A stretch of DNA of 32,228 nt, from assembly GCA_903924855.1 (NCBI GenBank), contig CAIYCW010000025.1:1-32228 (forward strand). Direction: 5' to 3'. The translations under genes were made by a program, and so were the position numbers. This DNA is from an uncultured Rhodospirillales bacterium. Its GTDB lineage: Bacteria > Pseudomonadota > Alphaproteobacteria > Acetobacterales > Acetobacteraceae. How positions within the stretch are numbered: position 1 is the first letter of the stretch; each line of letters opens with the position of its first letter. The notes under the pieces are model-generated. The model did no database searches. It had not been told where the DNA came from and saw nothing but the letters and a program-made list of their open reading frames with translations. Shown in pieces: positions 16,175 through 24,076 of this stretch.

Positions 16175-16774
16175 ATGTTCGACCCAGGTTTTGTGCAGGC
16201 ATTGCTGGCGCTCGGCCAGGTGCTGCTGATCGATATCTCACTCGCCGGCGACAATGCGGTGGTGGTGGGCATGGCGGTGGCAGGCCTGCCGGCGCGGCAG
16301 CGGCGGCTGGCGATCATGGCCGGCATCGGCGGGGCCACGGTTCTGCGCGTGGCGCTGGGGGCGGTGGCGCTGCAATTGCTGGCTATCATCGGCCTGCTGC
16401 TGGCAGGCGGCCTGTTGCTGCTGTGGGTGGCCTGGAAGATGTATGGCGAGCTGCGCCGCAGCCATGGCCCACAGGCCAAGCCGGCGCCCAAGACGCTGCG
16501 CCAGGCGATGCTGCAGATCATCCTGGCCGATCTTTCGATGAGTCTGGACAATGTGCTGGCGGTGGCGGGCGCTGCGGATGGACATTTCTGGGTGCTGGCC
16601 GCGGGGCTCGTCCTCTCGGTGGCGCTGATGGGCCTGGCCGCCAACGCCATGGCCACCTTGCTGGAACGCCAGCGCTGGATCGCCTGGGTCGGGCTTGCGA
16701 TCGTCACCTTCGTGGCGGGCAAGATGATCCGTGACGGCGGGTTGGAGGTGCTACAGCATGCCGGTCGGCTGTGA
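16175..16774 (+). CDS. TerC/YjbE family integral membrane protein
   Basis: The 199-residue protein has about six to seven helices in two related halves, each with an acidic membrane motif: LIDISLAGDNAVVV (D20, D26) and ILADLSMSLDNVLAV. These are hallmarks of the TerC family, some members of which are linked to manganese export. The short length fits the YjbE-like subgroup. I looked for a manganese yybP-ykoY riboswitch in the 74-bp leader and found no room or pattern for one. Its stop is 15 bp from the convergent radC stop. The ribosome-binding site is weak (GAAAG). Confidence 0.88.
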   Translation: MFDPGFVQALLALGQVLLIDISLAGDNAVVVGMAVAGLPARQRRLAIMAGIGGATVLRVALGAVALQLLAIIGLLLAGGLLLLWVAWKMYGELRRSHGPQAKPAPKTLRQAMLQIILADLSMSLDNVLAVAGAADGHFWVLAAGLVLSVALMGLAANAMATLLERQRWIAWVGLAIVTFVAGKMIRDGGLEVLQHAGRL

Positions 16775-16789
16775 TGGGCGCGCAGCTGG

Positions 16790-17530
16790 TCAGCCCTTCG
16801 ACAGCATCCCCTCCCGCGCGAAGCTGAACCAGCGCCCGTTGCCGATGATCAGATGGTCGTGCAGCATCACCCCCATTGTGGCGCAGGCCTGGGCGATCTC
16901 GCGTGTCATCTCGATATCGGCGCGCGAGGGGGCCGGATCGCCGCTCGGGTGGTTGTGCACCAGGATCAGCGCGGTCGCGTGCAGCTCCAGCGCGCGGCGG
17001 ACGACCTCTCTGGGATAGACCGGCGTGTGATTGACGGTGCCGGCACTCTGTTGCTCATCGGCCAGCAGGCGGTTGCGCGTGTCCAGAAACAGCACGCGCA
17101 GCTGCTCCACCCGCGCCCGCGCCAACACCGCGGTGAGATAGGCCAGCAGCGCATCCCAGTTGGACAGCACCGGGCGGTTCAACACCTCGGCGCGGGAGAG
17201 CCGCAGGGCGGCGGCCTGCACCGTCTTGAGGGCGGCACCACCGGCCTCCCCCAGACCTTCCACCGCGCGCAGCTCCTGCATCGGCGCTGCGATGGCACCG
17301 GCGAAACTGCCGAATGTCGCGAGCAGGGCGCGCGCGATCGGCTTGGTGTCGCGCCGGGGCAGCGCCAGGAACAGCACCATCTCCAGCAATTCATGATCGG
17401 CCAGCGCGTCCGCCCCGGCCCCCAGCAGACGCTGGCGCAGCCGGGCGCGATGACCCTCCGCACTCAGCGGTGCCGTGATGGTATCGGTCAGCAGAGAGGT
17501 CTGTTCGGCGAGGCCTGGTTTCGCGCGCAT
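16790..17530 (-). CDS. radC: RadC family JAB/MPN-domain protein
   Basis: The 246-residue protein has an N-terminal UPF0758/helix-hairpin-helix region (RAVEGLGEAGGAAL at about 88-102) and a C-terminal JAB domain with the JAMM zinc motif H192-x-H194 followed by SGDPAPSRAD (D205). Despite the name, a repair role in RadC proteins is unproven; the fold suggests a zinc hydrolase. The ATG at 17530 begins MRAKPGLAEQ. It is the last gene of the minus-strand run modA-map-thioesterase-radC and follows the thioesterase by 61 bp. Confidence 0.93.
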   Translation of the reverse strand: MRAKPGLAEQTSLLTDTITAPLSAEGHRARLRQRLLGAGADALADHELLEMVLFLALPRRDTKPIARALLATFGSFAGAIAAPMQELRAVEGLGEAGGAALKTVQAAALRLSRAEVLNRPVLSNWDALLAYLTAVLARARVEQLRVLFLDTRNRLLADEQQSAGTVNHTPVYPREVVRRALELHATALILVHNHPSGDPAPSRADIEMTREIAQACATMGVMLHDHLIIGNGRWFSFAREGMLSKG

Positions 17531-17591
17531 GCCACCACCATGGCCGCCCTTGCGCAGACCGGCGGCAACCGCGCGTCAACCCGGCGTTTGC

Positions 17592-17999
17592 TCAGGTGAA
17601 ATCCGGATCGAAATAGGCTGAAAGCTCTTCGTGCCATGCCGGTGTGATTGGCACCGCGCGCCGTGTCGTCATGTCCATCACCGCAAGGATGGCGAGCCCG
17701 CGCCCGGCCACCTCACCGTCCTGGATCAGCCGGTGGCGCAGATGGAATGATTTCCCACCGATCCGGGTGACCGCCGATTCGACGCGCACCTCGCCCGGCC
17801 AGCTCATCTCGCGAATGAAGTCGATCTCCAGGCGCACGATCACCGGCGCCCGCCCGCCCTCCAGCGACAGCAGCGAGCTATGGGCGAGCATGTCCGCCCG
17901 GCCCGCCTCGATCATCACCGCGTAGACGGCGTTGTTCACATGGCCGAGCTTGTCGGTGTCGCAGAACCGCAAAGGATGGGTGGTGACGTGAAAGGCCAC
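17592..17999 (-). CDS. Acyl-CoA thioesterase, 4HBT hotdog fold
   Basis: The 135-residue protein has the 4HBT motif RFCDTDKLGHVNNAVY with the presumed catalytic D16 and the HVNN turn, then IEAGRADML and VIVRLEIDFIREM. It likely hydrolyses an acyl-CoA; chain length is not predictable. The start is a GTG at 17999, five bases after the map stop; no ATG fits upstream in this frame and the ribosome-binding site is poor, so translational coupling to map is likely. Confidence 0.88.
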   Translation of the reverse strand: MAFHVTTHPLRFCDTDKLGHVNNAVYAVMIEAGRADMLAHSSLLSLEGGRAPVIVRLEIDFIREMSWPGEVRVESAVTRIGGKSFHLRHRLIQDGEVAGRGLAILAVMDMTTRRAVPITPAWHEELSAYFDPDFT

Positions 18000-18004
18000 G
18001 CGTG

Positions 18005-18808
18005 TCAGGCCGGGTAATCGGGCTTGAACTGGCCGGCAGGCGAGAGCGTGAAGATCTCCACCCCGTCCTCGGTGATGCCAACCATGTGCTCGAACTGGGC
18101 GGACAGCGAGCGGTCACGGGTGACGGCGGTCCAGCCATCGTCCAGCACCTTCACCTCGGGCCGGCCGGCATTGACCATGGGTTCGATGGTAAAGAACATG
18201 CCGGGCTTGAGCACGGGGCCTTCGCCACGCCGGCCGTAATGCAGCACGTTGGGCGGCGCGTGGAAGGTCTGGCCAATGCCATGGCCACAGAAATCGCGCA
18301 CCACCGAGAAACGCTGCGCCTCGACAAAGGACTGGATGGCGTGGCCGACATCGCCCAGCGTGGCGCCGGGCTTGGCCGCCGCAATGCCGCGCATCAGCGA
18401 TTCATGCGTGGCATCGATCAGGTTGCGCGCCTTGGTGGAAGGCGGGCCCGCGCAGTACATCCGGCTGGAATCGCCATGCCAGCCATCGAGGATGACCGTC
18501 ACATCGATGTTGAGGATGTCGCCCGCGATCAGGGCCCGATCGCCCGGGATGCCGTGGCAGACCACATGGTTGATCGAGATGCAGGTGGATTTCGGATAGC
18601 CGCGATAGTTCAGCGGTGCCGGGATGGCGCCACGGGCAATGATGAATTCGTGGCAGATCGTGTCCAACTCAAGCGTGGTGATGCCGGGGCGCACATGGGC
18701 GCCGATCATGTCCAGCGCCTCCGCGGCAAGCCGGCCGGCCGCCCGCATCGGGGCGAAATCCTCAGGTTTGTGCAGGATGATCCTGCGCTGCTCCGCCGCG
18801 CCGTCCAT
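18005..18808 (-). CDS. map: Type I methionine aminopeptidase
   Basis: Map removes the initiator methionine from new proteins. The 267-residue protein keeps all five metal ligands: D102 (NIDVT), D113 (HGDSS), H176 (GHGIG), E209 (TIEPM) and E240 (QFEHM), plus the substrate-contacting H85 (HVVCHGIP). The ATG at 18808 is preferred because GGAG lies seven bases before it; an ATG at 18814 is only one base from that site. It sits between modA (110 bp upstream) and the thioesterase (5 bp downstream). Confidence 0.96.
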   Translation of the reverse strand: MDGAAEQRRIILHKPEDFAPMRAAGRLAAEALDMIGAHVRPGITTLELDTICHEFIIARGAIPAPLNYRGYPKSTCISINHVVCHGIPGDRALIAGDILNIDVTVILDGWHGDSSRMYCAGPPSTKARNLIDATHESLMRGIAAAKPGATLGDVGHAIQSFVEAQRFSVVRDFCGHGIGQTFHAPPNVLHYGRRGEGPVLKPGMFFTIEPMVNAGRPEVKVLDDGWTAVTRDRSLSAQFEHMVGITEDGVEIFTLSPAGQFKPDYPA

Positions 18809-18907
18809 GAACATACTCCGCCGGCTGTGGGGCACGGCAAAAACCAACGATCAGAGCATATAGATGCGCATCCGGGTTTGCCGGCGCAAGCGCGAACTCT
18901 GCGGCAC

Positions 18908-18926
18908 CGCCCTGTGTGTCAGGGCG
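18908..18926. terminator. Hairpin overlapping the modA stop codon
   Basis: CGCCCTG (18908-18914) and CAGGGCG (18920-18926) pair perfectly around a five-base loop and span the modA TGA (18919-18921). There is no T-tract, so it may be a weak terminator or a 3'-end stabiliser reducing read-through into map. Confidence 0.35.
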
Positions 18927-19698
18927 CCCCCAAGACCTGAAAGCCGCGCCTGGCAAAGACGGCCCGCGCCTCGGGCCCGCGCAGAAAGGCCAGAAAGCCG
19001 CGGGCCTCAGCGGTGTCACCAGTCCTGGTCGTGGCGAAGGGATAGACGATCGGCGCATGGCTGGACTCCGGGAAAGTACCGACCACCGCCACGTTGGGGG
19101 CCACCGCCGCATCGGTGGCATAGACGATGCCCAGCGGTGCCTCGTGGCGTTCCACCAGCAGCAGGGCGGCGCGCACATTTTCGGCGGCGGCCATGCGCGG
19201 GGCGGCATAGGTCCATAGGCCAAGACGCGTCAGCGCCTCCTTGGCGTAGATGCCGGCCGGCACGTTGGACGGATCGCCGGTGGCGATGCGGCCATCGGCC
19301 CCAAGCAACGGGGCCAGATTCATGCCGCGATCGATCGTCACGTGACGTGCCGTGTCCTTAGGCATCACCAGCACCAGCGTGTTGCCCAGCAAATCGCTGC
19401 GGGTCGCCTCGGCGATCAGGTTGCGCTGAGCCGCCCAATCCATCCACTGCTCATCGGCGGAGGCGAACAGGTTGGCGGGCGATCCCTGCTCCAACTGCCG
19501 CGCCAGGGTGGAGGAGGCGGCGAAGCTGAACTTCACAACATTGCCGCTGGCCTTCTGGTAGAGCGGGGCGATGTCCTGCAGCGATTCGGTGAGCGAGGCC
19601 GCCGCCAGCATCGTCAGCTCCGCGGCACGTGCCGCCTGCGCGGAAAGCACCATGGCGGCCATGGCTGCGGCCAGCAGGGCGGACTTCAGATGTCGCAT
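18919..19698 (-). CDS. modA: Molybdate ABC transporter periplasmic binding protein ModA
   Basis: ModA captures molybdate (or tungstate) in the periplasm. The 259-residue protein has a signal peptide (MRHLKSALLAAAMAAMVLSAQAARA, cut before AELTM), then AAASLTESL with oxyanion-binding Ser residues, FAASSTLARQLEQGSPANLFASAD, and the late EAPLGIVYATDA with the conserved Tyr. The order of motifs and length match ModA. modB and modC are not downstream; map follows instead. A ModE box lies about 110 bp upstream of its ATG, so expression is expected to fall when molybdate is plentiful. Confidence 0.94.
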   Translation of the reverse strand: MRHLKSALLAAAMAAMVLSAQAARAAELTMLAAASLTESLQDIAPLYQKASGNVVKFSFAASSTLARQLEQGSPANLFASADEQWMDWAAQRNLIAEATRSDLLGNTLVLVMPKDTARHVTIDRGMNLAPLLGADGRIATGDPSNVPAGIYAKEALTRLGLWTYAAPRMAAAENVRAALLLVERHEAPLGIVYATDAAVAPNVAVVGTFPESSHAPIVYPFATTRTGDTAEARGFLAFLRGPEARAVFARRGFQVLGAP

Positions 19699-19806
19699 GG
19701 GGGTGTCCTCAAGGCTTTGTTTGGGCCTGGCAGTGCTGCGCCTGCTGTGGCGTATGGGGTTGTCCCATCACGACAAGCCAACCACACCCACCTTATGCCC
19801 CGCCCT

Positions 19807-19830
19807 CGTTATATCCAATCGGATACAACG
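19807..19830. promoter_or_regulatory. ModE box upstream of modA
   Basis: CGTTATATCC (19807-19816) and GGATACAACG (19821-19830) form an inverted repeat around AATC with a single mismatch. Length (24 bp) and ends match the ModE operator of Escherichia coli modA, which starts CGTTATAT and ends ATAACG. It lies between the modE stop (19841) and the modA start (19698), placing it to control a modA promoter. Confidence 0.75.
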
Positions 19831-19840
19831 AAGGAAGGGT

Positions 19841-20182
19841 TTAGTCCGGATTATTGAGGTCTGTGATGCGGGCCGTGGCGCGCGCCGCCGCCGCCGCGCA
19901 CTCCGATTGCAGCGCACGATAGGCGCCAAGCACCGCCAGCCCCGCTTGCGTCAGCTGGGCACCACCGCCGCGCGCGCCACCACTGGCGGTGGAGACGACC
20001 GGCTGGCCCAGCCCGGCGTTCAACTCCTCCACCAGTTTCCAGGCGCGGGCATAGGACATTTTCAGATGGCGGCCGGCCGCCGAGATGGAGCCAAACTGGC
20101 CGATCGCCTCCAGCAGAGCCGCCTTGCCGGGTCCGATCTTCAGGGTGGGGGAGATATCAAGTCGCAGGAACAGGCCGGGCAT
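19841..20182 (-). CDS. modE: ModE-type winged-helix regulator, DNA-binding domain only
   Basis: The 113-residue protein matches the N-terminal DNA-binding domain of ModE: KIGPGKAALLEAIGQFGSISAAGRHLKMSYARAWKLVEELN, then GGARGGGAQLTQAG and a C-terminal helix. Full ModE proteins carry two C-terminal molybdate-binding (MOP/TOBE) domains; these are absent here and the frame closes normally, so this is a one-domain form rather than a truncation by mutation. How it would sense molybdate is unknown. It is 18 bp downstream of the small exported protein gene and precedes modA on the same strand, with a ModE box just past its stop. Confidence 0.85.
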   Translation of the reverse strand: MPGLFLRLDISPTLKIGPGKAALLEAIGQFGSISAAGRHLKMSYARAWKLVEELNAGLGQPVVSTASGGARGGGAQLTQAGLAVLGAYRALQSECAAAAARATARITDLNNPD

Positions 20183-20200
20183 GCCCCAGCCTGGACGCGC

Positions 20201-20800
20201 CTATTGCGGCGGGTCAACCCCGTCCTTGCCCACCGTGATACGGCGCGGCGTGATGCTGCCATCGGCGGCGGTGGAGCCGGTGATGAACACCTTCGCACCG
20301 GGCTTCAGATCGGCCCGTGTCGCGGGAATGGTCTGGATGATGGGCGCATCCGGTGGCACCACCACATCGATCGGCGTGCCCTTGTAGACGAGAGACAATT
20401 TGCGCCCCGAGCTTGCCTGCAGCACCGAGGTGACGGTGGCGTTGGTCATCGTGCTGCCAGGCGCCAGATCCCACTCCGAATGCCCCTCGCCGGCGCCGCG
20501 CTGCGCTTCCGGGAAAACAGACACATAGACCGCCTGCAGCGAGCCATCCGCGGCAGGCTCCGCCACGGTCGCGATGAAGCTGTTGGGTGCGATGGTGTCG
20601 ATGGTCAGCCGCTTCAGCGCGCTGGGCTGCAGATCGGCCGGTAGCGTGATGTTGACGGTTTTGCCATCGCGGCTGGCCACGCTCAGCACCGTGCCATCGA
20701 AGCTTGCGATACTGCCGCGAATGCGGGTCTGCGGCGCCTGGGCCTGTGCGGAGGTCGCCAAGCCCACAAGCAGAAGGCCAGCCATCAACCAGCGTGTCAT
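20201..20800 (-). CDS. Small exported protein, DUF5666-like beta repeats
   Basis: The 199-residue product has a clear signal peptide (MTRWLMAGLLLVGLATSAQAQA) and is otherwise beta-rich and soluble. Repeated units of the type RGSIASFDGTVLSVASRDGKT and KPGAKVFITGSTAADGSITPRRITVG resemble DUF5666-type OB-like modules; this family placement is by eye. No catalytic motif is seen. GGGAGG lies seven bases before the ATG at 20800. Closeness to modE (18 bp) suggests co-transcription, not a shown role in molybdate uptake. Confidence 0.75.
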   Translation of the reverse strand: MTRWLMAGLLLVGLATSAQAQAPQTRIRGSIASFDGTVLSVASRDGKTVNITLPADLQPSALKRLTIDTIAPNSFIATVAEPAADGSLQAVYVSVFPEAQRGAGEGHSEWDLAPGSTMTNATVTSVLQASSGRKLSLVYKGTPIDVVVPPDAPIIQTIPATRADLKPGAKVFITGSTAADGSITPRRITVGKDGVDPPQ

Positions 20801-20910
20801 CGGACATCCTCCCAAATCTCCCAGGGATGTGGTCCGCCTTGTGGACGTTTCCAGGGCTGGAGACCCGCGTGCGGCCATAATCGGCCGGCGCGAACGCTTC
20901 AGTGGTCGAT

Positions 20911-21225
20911 CTAGGCCGCGCTGCGTCGCACGCTGCCGGTGATCTCCCGCCGGCAGACCACCGAGGTCACGCCCACGGTCTGGCGCAGATTGCCTTCGAT
21001 CAGATGCACCATCTCCGCCGGCATCGCTGCCATCGCAATCTCCACCCGCACGCCTTGGCCGATACGGGTGCTGTCAAAGCTGTCCGGCGTCAGGTCACGC
21101 TTGGCGAAGGGCTGCAGCAGGCGGGGCAGCAGGCCCGGCTCGGCATCGGCCGTAAGGGTGAAGCGCACAGCGGCAAACTGGCCGACCAGCGTCCAGGGGG
21201 TGGGGGCAGGATGGGAGAGAGACAT
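20911..21225 (-). CDS. Small ACT-domain-like protein
   Basis: The 104-residue product reads like one ACT domain: FTLTADAEPGLLPRLLQPFAKRDLTPDSFDSTR (beta-alpha-beta with the turn where ligand binds) then VRVEIAMAAMPAEMVHLIEGNLRQTVGVTSVVCRRE. It resembles the acetolactate synthase small-subunit (IlvH/IlvM) style of ACT domain, but no ilvB-like gene is adjacent, so the partner is unknown. The ATG at 21225 has GGAG eight bases upstream; a TTG 20 codons earlier is possible but lies inside a hairpin. A short Ile/Val-rich ORF and hairpin precede it. Confidence 0.7.
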   Translation of the reverse strand: MSLSHPAPTPWTLVGQFAAVRFTLTADAEPGLLPRLLQPFAKRDLTPDSFDSTRIGQGVRVEIAMAAMPAEMVHLIEGNLRQTVGVTSVVCRREITGSVRRSAA

Positions 21226-21268
21226 CGGAAAGGCTCCAAAACGCAGATCATCGAAGGGCACGACAAGA

Positions 21269-21290
21269 CCCGGCTGCTCAGGCAACCGGG
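21269..21290 (-). terminator. Possible attenuator-like hairpin in the leader of the ACT-domain gene
   Basis: On the minus strand CCCGGTTGC and GCAGCCGGG pair (one G-U) around CTGA and are followed by TCTTGTCG, a weak T-rich tail. The hairpin loop holds the TGA of a 15-codon ORF (21278-21325, starting MSFMHIIARITVPVA). This layout resembles a leader-peptide attenuator, but it is short and without a strong start site, so it is tentative. Confidence 0.3.
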
Positions 21291-21448
21291 ACGGTAATTC
21301 GCGCGATGATGTGCATGAAGCTCATGAACTCAGTTAAGCCTGGATGCGTGGTCACGACCATTGCACAAAGCGTGACCCACCCAGAACCATCCGCCAGCGG
21401 ACGGATTGGAGTTATCCCCGGCGCAACCCTGCCAGATGCTTGTTTTTA

Positions 21449-21478
21449 CACGACTGTCACATGTGGTTGACAGTCGTG
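21449..21478. repeat. 11-bp perfect inverted repeat in the intergenic stretch
   Basis: CACGACTGTCA (21449-21459) and TGACAGTCGTG (21468-21478) are perfect complements around an eight-base spacer. TTTTT lies just before it on the plus strand, so neither strand has a T-run directly after the stem. It is a hairpin or dimeric protein site of unknown role. Confidence 0.6.
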
Positions 21479-21675
21479 ATGACCGAAAACGGCGATGTTC
21501 CGAGATAAGCGGTTGCGAGATATCCCGAAGAGTCCCCAACTCGGAAGGTGCGGATGAAAAGCATCAACAAAACCGGGAAAACCGCGTCAAATCAGCCGGC
21601 ATGAGGGAATGATTTTGAAGTCTGTCGTAACGAATGGCGCTCTCATGCACAGAGTTATCCACAAGGTCTGTGGAC

Positions 21676-22395
21676 TTACGGATGCGCGCCACCGGGTATG
21701 CCTTGTGCCGCGGCCTTGAGAAATATGTGTTGCAGTTCACTCATCAGAACCGGGCGTGCCAGATTGGCTGCAAGGGCCGGATGGATGCGCACATGGATCG
21801 TGCCGGGCCGCTTGCCGAACGGCCCCTTGCGCCAGCACCAGCCTGAATCGGTGGTCACCGGGATCACTGGCAGACCCGAGCTTTTGGCAAGCGCCGCCAC
21901 ACCCGGATGCAGGCGCGCCACCTCGCCGGCCGGGGCGCGTGTGCCCTCTGGAAAGATCACCACCTGCGCCTCCTGTGCCCAGGCGGCATCGGCGTCCCGC
22001 AGCATCTTGCGCATGGCGGCCGTGCCTGCGTCGCGATCGACGCCAATCTGCCCGCCACGCCGCCCCATCCAACCGAACAACGGCAGACGCAGCAGCTCTA
22101 TCTTCACCACGTAACGGCAATCCGGCAGCAAGGTGAACCAGATCAGCGTGTCGAACGCCGATTGATGCTGGGATGCGATCAGCATGCGGCCGGATGAAGG
22201 CAGGTTCTCCCGCCCCTCGATGACCAGGCGAATGCCACACAATGGCAGCCCGGCGCAGACGAGATAGGACCAGAGCTTGGCATAGGTCGTAACAAATCGC
22301 GGCGCCAGCAGACCCACCGGCAGCCCCAGCACAACCACAATTGTGGTGACGACATAGAACCACAGGCTGAAAAGCGCCGAACGCATCATGGTCAT
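21676..22395 (-). CDS. plsC: 1-acyl-sn-glycerol-3-phosphate acyltransferase (PlsC family)
   Basis: This membrane-bound enzyme acylates lysophosphatidic acid to phosphatidic acid in phospholipid synthesis. The 239-residue product has an N-terminal membrane helix (about 7-30), then the H77-x4-D82 catalytic motif (HQSAFD), GQIGVDR (115-121) and FPEGTR (148-153). The ATG at 22395 overlaps the ydcF stop by four bases (ATGA), indicating translational coupling; Met codons at 22389 and 22386 are alternatives. It is the last gene of the ftsE-ftsX-ydcF-plsC cluster. Confidence 0.93.
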   Translation of the reverse strand: MTMMRSALFSLWFYVVTTIVVVLGLPVGLLAPRFVTTYAKLWSYLVCAGLPLCGIRLVIEGRENLPSSGRMLIASQHQSAFDTLIWFTLLPDCRYVVKIELLRLPLFGWMGRRGGQIGVDRDAGTAAMRKMLRDADAAWAQEAQVVIFPEGTRAPAGEVARLHPGVAALAKSSGLPVIPVTTDSGWCWRKGPFGKRPGTIHVRIHPALAANLARPVLMSELQHIFLKAAAQGIPGGAHP

Positions 22396-23036
22396 GCCGC
22401 TTGTCCCAGCAATGCGCGCGGGTGGTCCAACGACGCCGCCAGATCGGCGAGCCCGGCCCGTGCTGCGAGATATTTGGTGTACTCGCCGGCCAATAGCCTG
22501 GCCAGACCCCACCATCGTGCCCCGGACCAGGCGGCAGCCTCGGGCCGCAGCGCCGGTGGGCGCACCGGATGAGCGAGCAGCGCCACGCCGGGCAGACGGG
22601 ATTGCAGCTCCACCAGGGCGCGCGGCATGTGGTAGGCGGCGGTCACCACGATCAGTGATGTCACGTGGCGTCGCTTGGCAAAGATCGCCGTCTCCAGCGC
22701 ATTGCCATGGGTGCTGTCTGCCTCATGGCCCAGCGTGATGTCCTGGGCAAACCGGGTCCAGTCGCCCGGGTCGATGCCGGCCTGATCCATCAGGTCGTGC
22801 AGCCCGGCTGAGGGGCCCACGCCTGAGATCAGCAACTGCGAAGCCGCGCCCTGGCGCAGCAAGGCAATCCCCTCGGCAATGCGGTCGGCGCCACCGGTCA
22901 GCACCACAATGGCATCAGCCCGGTCTGGCGCGGCTGCGGCGGGCAAAGGCCTGGGCCAGATCATGGCAAGAAACACCGCAAACCCCGCCAGCCACAGCGT
23001 GCCCAGCACACCCAGGCCCAGCAGCGCGCGCTTCAC
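22392..23036 (-). CDS. YdcF/SanA-like DUF218 membrane-anchored protein
   Basis: The 214-residue protein has one N-terminal membrane helix (about 4-27) and a DUF218 domain: AIVVLTGGADRIAEGIALLRQG, LLISGVG, STHGNALETAIFA and VTAAYHMPRA, the conserved strand-loop motifs of the family. Relatives are linked to cell-envelope integrity; the biochemical role is unsettled. The GTG at 23036 overlaps the ftsX stop by four bases (GTGA), and its own stop overlaps the plsC start by four bases. The same frame stays open far upstream through ftsX, but only this part is family-like. Confidence 0.88.
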   Translation of the reverse strand: MKRALLGLGVLGTLWLAGFAVFLAMIWPRPLPAAAAPDRADAIVVLTGGADRIAEGIALLRQGAASQLLISGVGPSAGLHDLMDQAGIDPGDWTRFAQDITLGHEADSTHGNALETAIFAKRRHVTSLIVVTAAYHMPRALVELQSRLPGVALLAHPVRPPALRPEAAAWSGARWWGLARLLAGEYTKYLAARAGLADLAASLDHPRALLGQAA

Positions 23037-24076
23037 GGCATGGTCCGCAACCAGCGCCGGACTGTGAGCAGAGCGGTGAGATGGCCGATCAGCGCCGCGA
23101 TGAACGGCAATGCCGGAATGGCCAGCCAGATACTGGTGATATCCTCCAGCCGCTGCGGCAGCATGCCCATCAGGCTGGCGCCATCGGCCGCGTTGCGCCC
23201 GGCCAGGAACGGCGCCACCAGTGATGCAACGCCCAGTAGCAGCGGACAGGCCAGGGCGATCCCCAGCACCCCGCCCCCAAAGGCCAGCCGGGTGACCCGC
23301 CCGGCAAACCGGCCGGCGATATAGGCATCTGTCGCACCCAGGCCATGGACGATCTCGATCGCATCGCGCCGCGCCGCAAGCCCCGCGCGCGTGGCGAGCA
23401 TCACCACGGCCACCGCCACGGCCACCACCACCAAAAGTGCCAGCCAGCCGCAATCCTCCAGGCTGACCGCAAGGGATTGCAGCCGGATGATCCAGACCTG
23501 GTGGCCCTCGGCCACGGCACCCGGTGCCACGCTGGACAGTGCCGCGTTGATCCGCGCGATGCTGACATTGGGGTCGGCCAGCCGCAACTCGATCACCGCC
23601 GGCAGCGGCAAAGCGGCAATCGGCGTGTCGCTGCCGAGCCAGGGCCGCAATGTGGCGGCCAACTCGTCGCTGCCGACAAGGCGGACATTGGCAAGCGACC
23701 GATCGGCGCGCAGCACACGCAGCACGGCGTCCAGTCGCGTCTGCTCCGGCCCGTCGGACTGGCGCGCCAGCACGGTCTCGGGTTGCGGCACCTGCACCGT
23801 GACCGCACTGGCAGCCCCCTCGCGCCAATGGGCCGCGATGGCGCTGGCCTGAAGTGCGGCTGCCAACGCCAAGGCCGCCAGAAACACCATGGCGGCCACC
23901 AGCAGCGGCAGCATCGGGTCGCCCAACGCACGGCGCAGCCCGAGTTCATCGCGGGGCTTGTTTGGCTCAACCGGGGCTTCCGGCTCGACCTCGTATTCCA
24001 CGTGCAGATCCGCGTGCCGCTCCGGCTGTCTCTCCGGTCGCAGGTCAGGCGACAGCCGGTCTTCGGCTCTACTCAT
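23033..24076 (-). CDS. ftsX: Cell-division ABC permease FtsX
   Basis: FtsX with FtsE forms an ABC-type complex at the division septum that activates peptidoglycan hydrolases. The 347-residue protein has a charged cytoplasmic N-terminus (1-55), a first helix (about 55-77), a periplasmic domain (about 80-210) with the family motif VIELRLADPNVSIARI, and three C-terminal helices (starting about 210, 265 and 320) around EIVHGLGATDAYIAGRFAGR. It overlaps ftsE by 8 bp and ydcF by 4 bp. Which hydrolase it activates here is not known. Confidence 0.9.
   Translation of the reverse strand: MSRAEDRLSPDLRPERQPERHADLHVEYEVEPEAPVEPNKPRDELGLRRALGDPMLPLLVAAMVFLAALALAAALQASAIAAHWREGAASAVTVQVPQPETVLARQSDGPEQTRLDAVLRVLRADRSLANVRLVGSDELAATLRPWLGSDTPIAALPLPAVIELRLADPNVSIARINAALSSVAPGAVAEGHQVWIIRLQSLAVSLEDCGWLALLVVVAVAVAVVMLATRAGLAARRDAIEIVHGLGATDAYIAGRFAGRVTRLAFGGGVLGIALACPLLLGVASLVAPFLAGRNAADGASLMGMLPQRLEDITSIWLAIPALPFIAALIGHLTALLTVRRWLRTMP

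Larger units (their letters stand above)
21226..21675. other. 450-bp gene-free stretch with lower GC
   Basis: No convincing gene lies here on either strand. GC content is visibly lower than in the neighbours. It contains the leader ORF and hairpin next to 21225, a long inverted repeat at 21449-21478, and a perfect DnaA-box sequence TTATCCACA at 21655-21663. That box overlaps a small inverted repeat (CCACA/TGTGG) just after the plsC stop. A small RNA or a shared terminator/promoter region are both possible. Confidence 0.5.

Noticed and set aside
21655..21663. Chromosomal replication origin
   Set aside because: Only one perfect DnaA box is present, it overlaps a small terminator-like repeat after plsC, and the neighbours are not typical origin genes.
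23036..23828. Long upstream extension of the ydcF frame through ftsX
   Set aside because: The extension is low-complexity, Arg/Gly/Ala-rich and overlaps conserved FtsX; the GTG at 23036 overlapping the ftsX stop explains the start.
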